From Neckera pumila (lineage: Eukaryota; Streptophyta; Bryopsida; Hypnales; Neckeraceae), in NCBI GenBank assembly GCA_963969595.1, contig OZ018411.1, positions 25,790,545 through 25,854,544 on the forward strand: 64,000 bases of DNA. Reading direction: 5' to 3'. The notes beneath the pieces were generated by a model. The model was not told the origin of the DNA, searched no databases, and saw only the letters and a list, made by a program, of their open reading frames with translations. Shown here in pieces: positions 1 to 13,679 of the stretch (the first letter of the stretch is position 1; each line of letters starts with the position of its first letter). The position numbers and the translations under genes were made by a program.

Positions 1-370
1 TATTCAAAAAGTAACATAGTATGTAGAATTCACAAGTGTAAACTAAAGCTTCAAAGACAAATGTAGTGAAGTGCAGTCCCTAAGTTTCATTTTACGAATC
101 GCAGGATAAAACACCTAGTATTCAAAGAAGAATATGCAGGCGTTCGACAGGTACCCAGTAAAGCTCAAAGAACTACAGTCATCATAAAAAGTTGATCATC
201 TTAAGACGTGAATGAAGATTTGTAGTTTTGAAGTTAAGATCCAGGTCAATGTTCTATTTTGGTAGCCACCAGATCTATGAACGTCAGGGGGTACACAAGT
301 ATCAGAACTCGCACTTACTATTTGGCAAACAAGAAATTTTCATACCAATAATCACCTAACTAACACATAC
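1..370 (-). other. intron of the HUB-like gene at the left window edge
   Basis: The last visible exon ends at 371 in a good donor (G|GTATGT on the minus strand), in phase 1. No downstream exon is recognisable before the edge, so this is probably all intron. Confidence 0.6.
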
Positions 371-3273
371 CAGCTAGACGTTTGATCTCAGATTGATCCT
401 TGGCTTGAAGGTCCCGAACAGTCCCAATTTCAGCTGACATTTCTTTGTGCTTCAAATGCAGAGCATCCATGACACCTCGTATCCTTGATATTTCCGTACG
501 CAACTCCTCATTTGCTTTCTCCAGCACGCGTCCCGCTTCTGTTGCATAGCAAAATCCAAACATCTATAAATATAATATGGCTAAGGAATAAATTCAAAAA
601 CGTAACTCACCACGCAACCATAGAAGAAAGATACTAAACGATTGACTCAACGGTATCTTCTTCACCCACCGAGCTACTAATATTCTGCTTCAAGTTCCTA
701 TCTACATGAACTCTTAGTGAATTAAATTAATATGTCATAATTCCAACATTATCAAATCAACAGCGTCAGAATTTTCTGATAAAACATTATTTTAGTGATA
801 TCCAAACTCATGTTTAGAGTTTATAACGGGATAGCTAGCTAGTTGCAGTCCACAGCAGCGAGAGACTCTAAATACTCCGACAACCGCCAACGGCCACGCC
901 GATGACCATCAGAAACCGAGAAATAAGACCCTTAGCAGTGAATATAACGAGGAAAAGGCTAAAAAAAAATCTACTGCAACCAGGTGTCATCCCTCCATGT
1001 CCAGCGTATGTATAACAAGGCTGTGAAAAATTTCTCTTCTGTTCAACACAGAATTTGCTCACCAACTCGCCCAAACGGTGGAAAGCAAGGCGGAATAATC
1101 CATTAAATGCCCAAGGTATGACATCTAAGCAACTTTGAAGTAGATAGCCAAAAGTTTAGCACTGTTTGCCTTCGACCAGAGTAAGTGCAACTAGCATGCC
1201 TCGAATCGCAATAGCCAGGTAGAAACTTACCATGAGGACTCACAATGTTCCGCAAGACCGCTGCAAGCTCGTCATTCTTTGATCGTTGACAGTCAATGGC
1301 TTGCAGCAGACACTTCATGGTCTTCATAGTTGCAGCCTTTCTGGAAGCCAGTCCAGCCTCCACAGCTGACATATGACTACTTTCTTCAGAGTTGCTACTC
1401 TCAGTAGCCCCCTTCTCCAGGAGTCTCTGAAGAAATGTCTCTTCAGGCGGAACAGGAGGACCTGCCCTCTCTGTAAACACAATGGTCACGTGAGGATAAG
1501 GAGAATGCCTGGGATTTGAGAAGGATTGGGTTGAACATAAGTAGTTGCATTGATGATATTAACCTTTATAGTTAGAAAATAGGCTCGTTTGAAGAACATA
1601 GCCGACAGGGAGTCGAGGGAAGGATAAGAAAAGAAGTAATCATAAATGAAAAGATAGTGGCAATTACTATTTGTCCTGCATTCGAAATTCCCGTTTCTAT
1701 TCCAAATCCTAGGAGCGTCAACGAGGATCGCAATTAGTCTTGTGATCAACGATATAAGTACAAATTCAATTTCTAAAGAACACTTCCACCTTGCTCGACA
1801 GTCCAAATTGAGTTGAAAAAATTCCAGTCTGACCTTTGTTTGCCGACGTGGACTCAAGCACTCGCAGGCCATTAATAGCGGCATTCGCGCGCACTGCAAG
1901 TAGCTCCAAATCGTCCACAAGCTGTGAATCACCACATAGGTGTTCAGTACCACTGAGTCTCGAGTACACGATATCTCTTCAAAATAGTAAGACCAAACAC
2001 TTGACTGCAACTTCTTACCCTAAAAGTGATTCTGAGTGTTGCAGTTTAAATGCCAAATTTGAGAAAGGGAAAGAAAGAGAGAGAAAAGAAGAAACATAAT
2101 CCATGAGCCGAATTTGCAGATTGAGAACCGCCCTATTTCTAGTTAAATATTTCATTCTAATGGTAACTGAGAAAAATGAATTGCAGGTACATGACCCAAA
2201 AGAATTCCCTATAACTACGCGTATGTGACCTGCCGATGGCAAAATAGAGTAAAATGCAGAGTTACACAAACCAGATCCCATGCGCGGTTCACAATGATGA
2301 GAGTGTCGTCGTAAGAGGTCTGTTTGCTCCTAAATTGACAGCATTTATTCTCCAAAACACAGATCTCTGAACGCTGATGTTCCAGTTGCTGAGCCAATTT
2401 GTGATTCTGGTACTGGAGCATAGCTGGGTCCACCTGCGAGAATCCTCACGCTGTAAGCGAACCAATTCCAAATACATGGACTAAACCTAGAAAAAATCTT
2501 AATACAATCACCAGCGTTCGAAATTTGTCCAACAGAAATCGAACCGCGCCAATTCTACGGTGATCACGAACGCCAGTGCAGAATATATCAACACTTCCAC
2601 GGCCAACCTCAATTCTCACTGAGGTTTCAATATTTCATGCTGGCGCTTCGCAAACGCAATTACCTTAATACTCGGAACTATACGGACCTGACTAAGCAGA
2701 TCGACATCTACTTCAATATGCGTAGAAAGCCTCTGATCATAGATAAAATGCGTGCAAAAGTAAATTACTTAGTTGACGAGCATTACTGCACTACCTGACA
2801 ATCACGAAGATTTTAACAGCCCGAAGTTCTAAGATTATTATATTCGTGCACACGGTCATTTTAAAAATAATCGTAGGTTCATATTATATGAGGTTCGCTT
2901 CTTCAACATCGTACAAGATAGCAATTGCGAGTTTCAGAGGAGACGACAGCTCTTCTTTCAACCGTAACTGCGTTTTAATTACGCTCAGTTTCTAATCACG
3001 CCCAGTTACTATCAACATCGGAAGTTGCAGAAAAGACAATGAAAAGCAACCATACTGTCCCAAACTTGCTTCGTGCAGGATTCACCAGAACTGTTACGAG
3101 ATGAGAGCTTTCACAATCAAATATCACTGCACTGTTACACGCATGCCGTAAAAAGAACAAACCTTCTTCTCGTCCGAAGCGGAAGTAATGATCGGCTTCT
3201 TGAAAGGCGGGGACGCAGGATGGTGAGGAGTGAGGTGGCGCCGCTTCCGCTCGGGCTCCTCTGTACTTCCCAT
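371..3273 (-). CDS. HUB1/HUB2-like: HUB1/HUB2-like (BRE1 family) E3 ubiquitin-protein ligase, 5' part only
   Basis: Nuclear E3 ligases of this family monoubiquitinate histone H2B. Five exons can be read on the minus strand: 3273-3163, 2433-2272, 1921-1834, 1470-1231 and 538-371, about 256 residues. All junctions are GT-AG and the phases (0, 0, 1, 1, 1) fit one another. The start is the ATG at 3273, giving MGSTEEPERKRRHL, like the N-terminus of Arabidopsis HUB1. Later matches are LQYQNHKLAQQLE (about residue 43), FLQRLLEKGATESS (about 133) and DALHLKHKEM in the last exon; the charged, heptad-like composition fits the family's coiled coil. The family is roughly 850-900 residues with a C-terminal RING finger, so the remaining two thirds, including the RING, must lie left of position 1. 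I saw no further exon in 1-370. No lesion is visible. HUB1 versus HUB2 cannot be decided from this part. Confidence 0.88.
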
Positions 3274-3567
3274 GCTGCCCCGGCCCAGGCCTTGGGGCAC
3301 ATTATCAGACGCTATCTTCTTCAAATGCACCTTCACAGACTGAACAACCTCCAGCTCGACTGACCGAAACAGACAAAAGCGCCTCTGGCCCTAACAAAAT
3401 TCGCCCCGCCTCAGACAAGAGGAGAAAATGCACTCACAAACTCATATCCACTTGCAAATTTTCGCTGTTCAAGCCACTCCTCTTGTGAGAAAATCAAAAA
3501 GCGACACAGTGAGTACTCTTGCATGCTCCAAAATATGCTCTGGGAACCATCAAACGGACGCTGCTCC

Positions 3568-3595
3568 AAACCCTAACCTCCTTCCCAAACCCTAA
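3568..3595. promoter_or_regulatory. two telo-boxes upstream of the HUB-like gene
   Basis: AAACCCTAA occurs at 3568-3576 and again at 3587-3595, about 300 bp upstream of the start codon. Telo-boxes are known plant promoter elements of genes active in dividing cells. The transcription start is not determined. Confidence 0.6.
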
Positions 3596-3599
3596 CCAC

Positions 3600-4010
3600 G
3601 TCCGGAAACCACCACAACGAACAGGAGAAAATCTGGCGTCCCGGAAACGAACGAACGCGTACTCCGCCGCTCCAAACAAACTATGACGACCTCCGCAGGA
3701 CTCCCGTCGCCGTGCCCAACCTTGGAGAAAACAACATGCTCAAAAAGTTCTGCCGCATGCAACACAAGCGCCCTGTGAAAGCTCTTCGGAGAGTAAACGG
3801 TCGTTGAGAAGCAAATTAGCGGCAACAAGGAGCGGCAAGTGGAGAGCGGGGCTCGGGGGAAAGAAGAGGGCCAAGGGCAGGAGCATGAGCACAACAACGA
3901 AGACGAGGAAGGAAAGGTCGAGGTCGCAACGACTATGGCGCCCCCAAGCTCGGAACATAAACAAGTCGGTACCTTCTCCCCTCTCATGGTGACAGTACTT
4001 TCACACACAA
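3600..4010. other. GC-richer block upstream of the HUB-like gene with an unassigned open frame
   Basis: This stretch is clearly GC-richer than what follows. On the plus strand a frame is open from about 3800 to 3990 and is rich in Glu, Gln, His and Asn (for example KEEGQGQEHEHNNEDEEGK), and includes an internal ATG at about 3934. It could be the first exon of a divergently transcribed gene or only promoter and leader DNA of the HUB-like gene. No family is recognised and no downstream exon was found. Confidence 0.25.
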
Positions 4011-4182
4011 GCACCTACAAATCCACACAAAATACCACTCTCACCACTTCCTTAATATATCCAATGAAGCTTATTAAATACATATATTTGGTGACAAATT
4101 TTGTAAACAAATTCCTAAACAAAAATGGTGATAGGTATATATTCTTGTAAGGCTTACTAGATTCTACCTTTAACTCTAAACT

Positions 4183-4540
4183 AGTGTGACCCTGTGCCAT
4201 TGGCCCAATTTTCATCTACTCCCGGTTCCACTCCTAGTTCCACTCCCGGTTCCACTCCCGGTTCCACTCCCAGTACCAAGAACGCCACCAAAATCAAAGT
4301 AAAAGTAATTTTCTAATTTTTTAATCAATAAATACTTTGAAATTCAATAACTTTTGCACCACCGCTCCAAACGCCACGAAACCAAGCCGGTGCACCCCTC
4401 CTCGGCGAGAGCTTTCTGACGGTACCAAGCACACGGCCGGGGGATGCACGGTCAAGAAGATCTCAACGTAACAAACAAAACAAACAAACAAAACAAACAA
4501 ACAAAACAAACAAACAAACAAACAAACAAAAAGCCTGATT
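4183..4540 (+). repeat. dispersed repeat (copy 1) with 12-bp minisatellite and AAAC microsatellite
   Basis: The segment resembles 38360-39330: both have a stretch reading CTTTGAAATTCAATAACTTT, then ACGAAACCAAG/CAAAGCC, GCACCCCTCCTCG and GGTACCAAGCACACGGCC, ending in AAAC repeats. At 4218-4277 lie five 12-bp units of ACTCCCGGTTCC, two of them diverged. At 4470-4530 lies an (AAAC)n tract. The class of the element is unknown. Confidence 0.65.
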
Positions 4541-4600
4541 TAAGGTATTGATTCCACAATTGAACTAACAAATATAAGGTGTTTATTTTTGTAAGGCTTA

Positions 4601-4984
4601 GAGCAACTTTATGATGACTTGCCAAGGCCTTGATTTGGCTAGTGGACGCAGTCGGGCTTGAAATAGTGGCTCACAGCATGCACGCCAAGTACAAAATGAT
4701 GCCCGGCCACTTCAAAAAGTGGCGATGGCATGGCAAGTAGTGACTTTAGCCGTGGCTCACTAAGCTATTGAATAGTCTTTTTTGACCCCACGTGTTGAAA
4801 AGTTTCTATAGTGCTAAAGATTCTCTTCAAAACATCAAAATAGCAGCGTGGACATTTGATCACTTGGTGAGTCTCCTTCAGGGCCACAGCTCTTGATAAA
4901 AATTGAACTCTTAACCAAGGGACGCCAAACCTCAAAAATTCGCTATTTGGTGTCCTTGATCAACGAGCCGCCATAGGAATGCTT
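4601..4984 (+). mobile_element. PIF/Harbinger-type MITE (384 bp), copy 1
   Basis: TTA at 4598-4600 and 4985-4987 flanks a segment beginning GAGCAACTTTATGATGACTTG and ending in its diverged inverse; most differences between the ends are transitions. The interior matches, in opposite orientation, the MITE that is split at 25130-27931 (shared blocks around ATGCCCGGCCAC and AAGCTATT). TTA target duplication and GAGCA ends are typical of plant PIF/Harbinger derivatives. No coding capacity. Confidence 0.7.
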
Positions 4985-5737
4985 TTATTAGATTCTATCT
5001 TTGACTTTAAATTCTTCAACACAATTAATAGCAATAAGTGTCTAATCTCGTAAAGCTTACTAGATTCTATCTTTGATACCAAATTCTTCAACAAAACTAA
5101 CTAATGGAAGAATGTTTGCACATAAGGTGTATTGGATACTATTTTGACTCCAAATATATTAATTGAACTAACAAATATACGTGTCTATTGTCATAAGGCT
5201 TACTAAATTCAAGATTTGATCCAAATTTGTCATCTAAATTAATAAATATATCAATTATTTTTTAAAAATTTAACAAACAAAACAAAAGTACACAAAATAG
5301 ACACACTCTATATTTTTTTTTCAATAAGGTTATTAAATATGTTTGGTAACAAAGTTTGTCAATAAACATCCTTTCTAAAACCTCCTTAGTTTTCAAAGGA
5401 TTTAAAAAAAGCTAATGAATAATATTAGATTAAAACTTTCAAATATGAAAATTTTGAACTCAAATTATGATATTTATCACATAAATAATTTTTTAAATAT
5501 ATAGTTTACAATAAGGTCAACAAATCTATATAAAATAGCACTAATTATGTCATATTCCACACTTATACTAGTTTGTATCCTAATATTATTCTTGTACTAT
5601 AGTTCATGTTTCAAGAGCATTCATCAATATTGGTTTCGTGATCCTAAGCGAGTACTTTGAAGATTTAAAATCATCAACAGTGTGTTCCAAATATTTACAA
5701 TAGTATTAAACCCTTGCTTTGCCCAATATATAAACCA

Positions 5738-5944
5738 CACTATAAAAAAACAGAGTTTTTTTATGTCTAAATTGACGGATTTTAGGTGACATCAACTAAG
5801 ACATCGTGTGTTTTTTATGTTACATTGGACGTCACTGTTGACATGAAAAACACGTGATGTTTATGTTGACGTCACCTAAAATTCATCAACTTAGACATCA
5901 CGTGTTTTTTAAAACGACACCAAAAACACGGTTTTCTTATAGTG
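5738..5944 (+). mobile_element. CACTA-type miniature element (207 bp)
   Basis: The element begins CACTATAA and ends TTATAGTG. It is flanked by the 3-bp duplication CCA at 5735-5737 and 5945-5947. The ends extend inward as long complementary segments containing GACGTCACC-like blocks, so the whole element can fold into a hairpin. CACTA ends with a 3-bp duplication define the En/Spm superfamily. Confidence 0.75.
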
Positions 5945-5947
5945 CCA

Positions 5948-8502
5948 TATGCTTGTTGCCTTCCTAATTGGTTTGCCTTTTTTGTCTAATGTCTATGGGT
6001 TTTCAAATAACAATTGCCTACAAAGTTCTTCCTTGATTAATGGTAGGATGTGATGTATTTTCCTCAATTAATATAGCACATTGTACACTTGAAATTGCCC
6101 TCTATAGATACGATCCTTGAATTTGTATAAAGTCAAAGAGAGTAGATGCCACACTTAGGGAATGAAGGTCACCTTCTAGTGCCTCTAAGTCACTATTTCC
6201 GCATACAATCAACACGTGCTTGTATGTTGTGAGCGTTTTATCTCCACCCTTGAAATATAACAAATACAACCATGGTCTTGTTGTTGTTGTTGTATTCCTA
6301 AATGGGTGTCTAAGTGCCATCCAATTGTGCCTTCCAAGCAATGAACAAATTTTGTATTTTGCTAGTTTTTAAATGACATAAGTATAACCTTTAAGACAAT
6401 GTAATCAAAAAATAGTAGTATCAATTGGTTTTGCCCAATGTGGGCCAAAACTTTTGACCTTCACAAGTCAATCAAGTCTAGAATCTAACTAGCCTAAGTT
6501 GTAGAGCAATTCATGCCCTTTTCAAAACAATAAAATTTATTTCAAAGACTTACCTACTAGAGGTTATCTATGGATGAAATTTTGCTTCTAAAATATTCTA
6601 TAATGCTTATCCATCAATTTCTACTAGCTTATTAATAGAAATTCACTTTTGGTTTTAGGATTGAATTTAGAATTCATTTTAGTTTCACAATTTTAGGTTT
6701 TACTTGAAGTAAGCAAATACTTATGGCTTTCATCCAAACCTAAACTAAACTAAGATTCAACTTTATCCTATGTTATTTCCTTTAATACTAATCTAATTTC
6801 TAAATGTGAATTAGTTCTAGATTCTTTTAAATATTCTAAATTGTTCTACTTTTTACCTATTCCTTAGTTGTCTTCAAAATATTCTAAATGACTATATATT
6901 TGTCACTAACTATTTAGGACTTCTATTTTAAATTTATTATTTTTAAATTTTTATTATTTTTAACTTGTAAAGCATAAAATTGAATTTCTAAAAAGAAAAA
7001 GTACTTAAAAAATCTAACTTTCCTACTAAAAGTTAGGGATAGATGAAGTTTGACACCTATTCAATACTTTAAAACTTCATCCACTAGTTTCTATCAATTT
7101 AAACTATCAAATTGACTTTTTGCTTCAAGTTTTGACCTATCACTTTAATCTATATTCTAATATTCCCTTTCAAATTTCCTTGGATGGTTTTACTACTTTT
7201 TCATACACTCTTACTACCAAACTTCATCCAAGCATAACTTCTTCAATTTTTTATTTATTTTTAAAGTTTAATATGTTTTCAAAAACCTCTAAAAATTAAC
7301 TACTTGATTCTGAATCCAAGGTAGGATTTTGGAATATCTTTAATGGTTTGACTTAACCGCTTAGCTTCTAAGTTAATATTACTACTTTTAAATTAGTATT
7401 ACTACAGAAAAGAACAACAAAAAGAAAGGAAAATTAAGCACATACCTCTTGCTTGGTTGATATAATAGTCATGTTTTCATTGATCATGATTATAATCTCA
7501 TCAAAGTTATATTATTGAAGTTAGTGTACCGCTTATACAGTGGTTGCAATGAAATGAAGGAATTGGTAGACTAATTCTATTTCTTCTATCCACCCTATTT
7601 CTTTCTAAATTTTCCTTTTTTCCTATTTTCTTTTTCTTGTAAGATATTTTGAAGGCCACCCTATTGACTTCTAAACTCTTGATTACTTGTTAATTGCTTG
7701 AAGAATCAAACACAAATTAATGACAAAGGCTTGACAACTTCTTCTAAGATGTCTTAACATCTTCCAAAGTCAACTATTCTTTTGTTTTTGGCTTTTCATT
7801 TTGTCCCTAATCTAGTCAAATTCTGTTTAAGGAGTCAAACATTCCTCAGTTAATGGCTTTCTTTCACTCTTTAGATTCCTACCCAAACTCTACTTGAAGT
7901 TTGGACTCAAATACATGATTCATTCACTTCCAAAATCCCTTCTTTCATCAAGATCTTCTGCCTATTGTAGAGCTTCCAATCCGTTTCAAATGCTAGAGAT
8001 TTGTAATACATCCCAAAGTACTTCCAAATTGCTTCGCTAGTCTCTCACCACATAGTCTCTAAGAGTTGTTTCAAGGGGTTGTTAGACACACCAATTTATT
8101 TTATGACCTTCCAGTGGTATTTAAATACATTAGAATAGCTTAGGACTTTCTTCGTGATTTTTAAATTCGCCAAGGACCTTCTCAATGGTTTTATAAACAC
8201 ACTAGAGTATCTTAGGGCTTCCTCAATGGTTTCTTAAACACACTAGAGTACCTCAAAATGTTTTTGGATTTTATGTGTGATTTTTGTATAACCCTCTTTT
8301 CATTCTAAATGGTATGGTATGGCAATCAATTTAGCTACCTACATGTCTTGACTACTAACTTTTCTAATCCAACTACGACCTACTGCTTGACTCGGCTGAA
8401 CCTACTCACCAATAACTGCCTTGCTTGACCCGTCTTATTCTACCCATTCGATGTTGGCTTGCCGACCGGCTGTTCTACCCGGCCGATGCTAGTTATTGCA
8501 TA
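5948..8502. other. AT-rich intergenic DNA, nothing recognised
   Basis: Both strands are full of stops. I see only low-complexity AT-rich sequence and no conserved coding motif or clear terminal repeat. Confidence 0.6.
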
Positions 8503-8694
8503 CACTACAAGAGATAGGGTTGATTTAAGTATAGTTATTTAAATAATGACCTTTAAAGAATCTTTTAAGTAAAATTTTACTGAAAATACATGTATTTTCA
8601 ATAAAATTTTACTTAAAAGACTTTTATAGGTCATTACTTAAAAGACTATACTACTAGGACTATACTTAAAACAACCCGCCTTTCTCTTGTAGTG
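8503..8694 (+). mobile_element. CACTA-type miniature element (192 bp), near-palindromic
   Basis: The ends are CACTACAAGAGA and TCTCTTGTAGTG, a classic plant CACTA terminus. The flanking triplets are ATA and GTA, an imperfect 3-bp duplication. The interior is almost wholly self-complementary around a centre near 8600, for example TTAAGTATAG against CTATACTTAA. It is related to 37598-37800. Confidence 0.75.
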
Positions 8695-11270
8695 GTAGGG
8701 GCAACTAGCTTATTCTTCCATAAGAGACTAGTTGGTTTTATGACTTGGCTTGTTTTAATGATATGATTAGAATTTCAAACTAAATGAATCAATTGGCTAA
8801 ATAGACTTGATTGGGGATGAAAAGAAATACAAACAAGAATTGACAATTCTTTCCAAAAGTTAGTTACAAAGTCGAACTTTGTTGAATGGAAGGGAATAGA
8901 AACAAAGAAAAATAACCTGCAAAACAAAGCTTCACTATTAGTGGAATAGAGTCAAACCACAATCAATACACCTAAACACCACAAACTTTTGACCGGACCA
9001 CGTGTTTTGCAGGTGAAGGTTTTGGAGGAATTCTCCAACAAAATGGGAATTTCATACAAGGAATTAGTGCAAAACAGTTAGTATAAAATAATGGCTCAAA
9101 GTTAAAGAAACTCAAGAAGAAGTACGCGGATGTTAATAAGCAAGAATCAAAGACATAAGCAATGTTGGCAAAACTCAAAGGGACCCCACGTCCTTCAAGG
9201 TAGCTCAAGACTCCAAATAATGAGCAAAATTGTTCTCAAACACAAAGTGGACATTAAAATGGCCAAATGAACCAACAACATGTACAGTTAACAAAATGCC
9301 AACAAATTTGGAGAATAAGGAAAAAAGAAGGAAGATAGAGAGAAGAAGTAAGGTCTTTTATATTCTTCCCAAGGCCTCTCGCTCCCTTGTTTAACATTTA
9401 GTCTTTCTAGAATTAACTTCTAATTACTACCAATTACTAGAAAAATCAAATCTTTAGCTCGACCCTACGTGATTTTTGGAAAAAAGCTCCAAATGACAAA
9501 AGGACTATACCATTGGCTCTAGAAAGCCTAAATTCTCCTAGGAGACTCTTACCTACTCCTAGGTCATTGGGACTCACAAAAGCTAGTAAATGATTAATAC
9601 AAGGAAATGTAAAAATCTCGAATGATGGAATTTGTATTTCCCAAATATCTGACTTGCTTGGAGTGTTTGGAGTGGTTGTAGGAGAGAAAAAAACTCATCA
9701 TGGCCTCATTTTGATGTTGTATGCTATTGGTACATCGGTCAACGCATTGAATTAATTTAACTTCCACCAAAATTCAATGGCGGCGCACGTTCAGGTACTT
9801 GTCACTGTTGGAATGTCTTGAAACTTGTTGAAGCGCATTATTAGCACAAATTATTCTACATTCAATCTTAGTGGAATTTTACTACAATTTGAATAATGTT
9901 TGGGAATTTTTGTCACAGTTTTGAGCAGTTGACTTTCTATAAAATCATCTTCTAAATTCCAAAAAAATTTGAATTTTTTCAATAACTTTTGGAAAGTCCT
10001 CAAACAATAAGTATAGGCTCATATTCTTATTCTACATTGTCTTAAAAAGGATATTAATTACCTCCTTTCATCTTCAATGACGAAAGAATCATTTTATTGG
10101 AAGGAAATTTAGACAAACTAATTTTGTTGTTGAGCTCCTAGCATGTTTTATGTCAAGAACACTATTCTTTTATCTCTAGTTGCATGTCTCTTGTCATTAC
10201 AGAAAGTTTGGCCCCTGTAGAGAGCCATCTGACAAGCCGCCAAATGTGCAAATCAAGAGAAAAAAAAAATCTTTTTTAGTCCCAATCTTGTGTGGCACAC
10301 ACCCTAACAAGGTTTTTGAAAAAATAAATAAATAAATAAATAAATAAAAAATATATATATATATATTTTTTTTTAATTTTTTTAATTTTTAAATATTTTT
10401 TTTTGTTAATGCACATTTTACTATAGCTTCAGCAACCTTTAGTAGGGTCCAGATTTCTTCTCATGTACTAATTGAGTTTTACCTATAAAGCACAAAACTA
10501 ACTTCCTACAATTCTTTCAAAATGGATGGTGATCTCTAAATGGTTTGATTGCATGTATTTCTAAGGCTAATAATACTATTTTATTAGGCACTACCAACTC
10601 ATAGATAGCCATGTCTTGTCACATGCACTAGCAATTATGGTCCTAGTTGTATTTTAAATTAGAAATATTACCACTATTTTTGCCAATAGGACTTGAATAC
10701 CTTTCAAACTCCTAGTGGACCTTTTAGACACCCAACTTAGATCCTAGAAGCAAAGAATGTTTAAGGCACTCCAAACTTCTGGAGATAAATCACCATATTG
10801 GTAGGAACTTCTACCTATTACAATTAAAACACTCTTTTTACGATTTTTTGGCTATAAATTCTACTACAACTAATCTTGAGACCCAAGTGACAACTTTGGG
10901 GCTCACCTATGCACATACCAATCTACTTGTACAAACCAAGCAAATCATGTTTTCACCTTTGTGTCATATAAACAACACACTAAACTTTCAAACAATATTT
11001 ATTACAGCAAAGGCATGACCACCCTCCCAACTGTGAATACAATGCATTTCATGAAAATTGCAATATAGTGTCCAAAAAATTAAAAAAATTAATGCAACAA
11101 CAATCATTGACACTTCGTGAGTTCACTAATATGCTCATGTCAATTGGAACCATCATGCACCTTCAAATTCATGTTTATGTCCTAAAACATACATTCCATA
11201 CGAGGAAGACAGAATGATGTAAAAAAGACAAAAAAATCACCAAAAATATATATATAACAAAAACACCATT
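8695..11270. other. AT-rich intergenic DNA with a simple repeat
   Basis: No gene is recognised. An (AAAT)n tract followed by (AT)n lies at 10318-10367. The remainder is unique-looking AT-rich DNA leading up to the first PCNA promoter. Confidence 0.55.
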
Positions 11271-11273
11271 TCT

Positions 11274-11493
11274 CTATAAATACAAAAATAACTCCAATTC
11301 GTAATTTCCCCTTTATCTACGCACATCAGCTTGAATGAACGGTTTTGATTATGAACCAAGACATAGATTCTCCAAGTACAGCATCTACGTTACTTTCCGT
11401 TCAATACAAAGTTCCCGCCATTCGACTTCCACATCCTGTGCCGGCCCTCCCTTTGGCGCCAGCGGCCAGCCCCGTCACCTCCCCGTTCCCGCG
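11274..11493 (+). promoter_or_regulatory. promoter region of PCNA copy 1: TATA box and three E2F-type sites
   Basis: A good TATA box, CTATAAATA, lies at 11274-11282. Sites fitting the E2F consensus TTSSCGSS are at 11412-11419 (TTCCCGCC), 11452-11459 (TTTGGCGC, also the strict TTTSSCGC form) and 11486-11493 (TTCCCGCG). E2F control of plant PCNA is well established. The first and third sites are shared with copy 2; the middle one is not. Copy 1 has ATACAAAG where copy 2 has ATATAAAG just before the first shared site. Confidence 0.65.
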
Positions 11494-11946
11494 CTCTCGT
11501 CAGGAAGAAGCTTTAATTTGCTTCGCTGCTTCTCCTCCGGTTCAGTTGTCGTCGCCATTCAAAGTTTGGATTCTTTGCGACCCCCATCGCCAACGCGCTG
11601 TCTCCATCAAGCTGTACTTCGGAGCTTTCTTTCCTCCGCCGGTTCCGAGGCTCGCCAATCGGTTCCTGCAACGTCGCCACATTGCGTCCACGAACGCTGC
11701 TGCGATTCGACCGAGCTGTGTGCGTGCAGCTGTGGCCTCTGCTTGCGGTCCCTTCTCGTCTCCAGTGCTTCGGTACTGCTTGCGCCTTGCGGTGATGCGT
11801 TGCCGTCTTTGCTTCGTGGGGTTTCGTCTCGTTCTTTGGGGTTCAGTGGGTCGGGGTTTAGGCCTTTCCCAGTCCGAATCCGGGGTTTTAGGTTTGGTGC
11901 CCCCCCCCCAATAGCGCATTTTGTTCTTCGAATTGCGTCGGGGCAT

Positions 11947-11953
11947 TAGGGTT
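11947..11953 (+). promoter_or_regulatory. telo-box core in the PCNA copy 1 leader
   Basis: TAGGGTT, the reverse of the telo-box core AACCCTA, lies about 50 bp before the start codon. The same site occurs at 22863-22869 in copy 2. Immediately before the start codon is a possible 3' splice site (GCTCCGCAG ending at 11988), so a 5' leader intron is possible. Confidence 0.4.
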
Positions 11954-11992
11954 GCTGACGCCGTGGTGTTGTGTTGGTTGCTCCGCAGGTAG

Positions 11993-13679
<1,687 letters not shown>

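Larger units (their letters stand above)
4130..5350 (+). repeat. degenerate tandem array, unit about 80-90 bp, interrupted by the MITE
   Basis: A block reading approximately CTTACTAGATTCTATCTTTGA followed by AAATTCTTCAAC and AACTAACAAATATA recurs at about 4157, 4590/4988, 5058, 5190 and in decayed form near 5330. The PIF-type MITE sits inside one unit. Confidence 0.55.

Noticed and set aside
868..1074. 68-codon minus-strand frame as an extra HUB exon
   Set aside because: Exons at 1231-1470 and 371-538 join directly in phase and align with the family without a gap, so no exon is needed here.
3592..4014. 140-codon minus-strand frame upstream of the HUB-like gene
   Set aside because: Composition is low-complexity (Ser, Leu, Cys) and it overlaps the promoter with telo-boxes; no family match.
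11335..11949. 204-codon open frame before PCNA copy 1
   Set aside because: It lies in the GC-rich promoter and leader, has low-complexity Ser/Arg/Pro composition, and its start is not conserved at copy 2.
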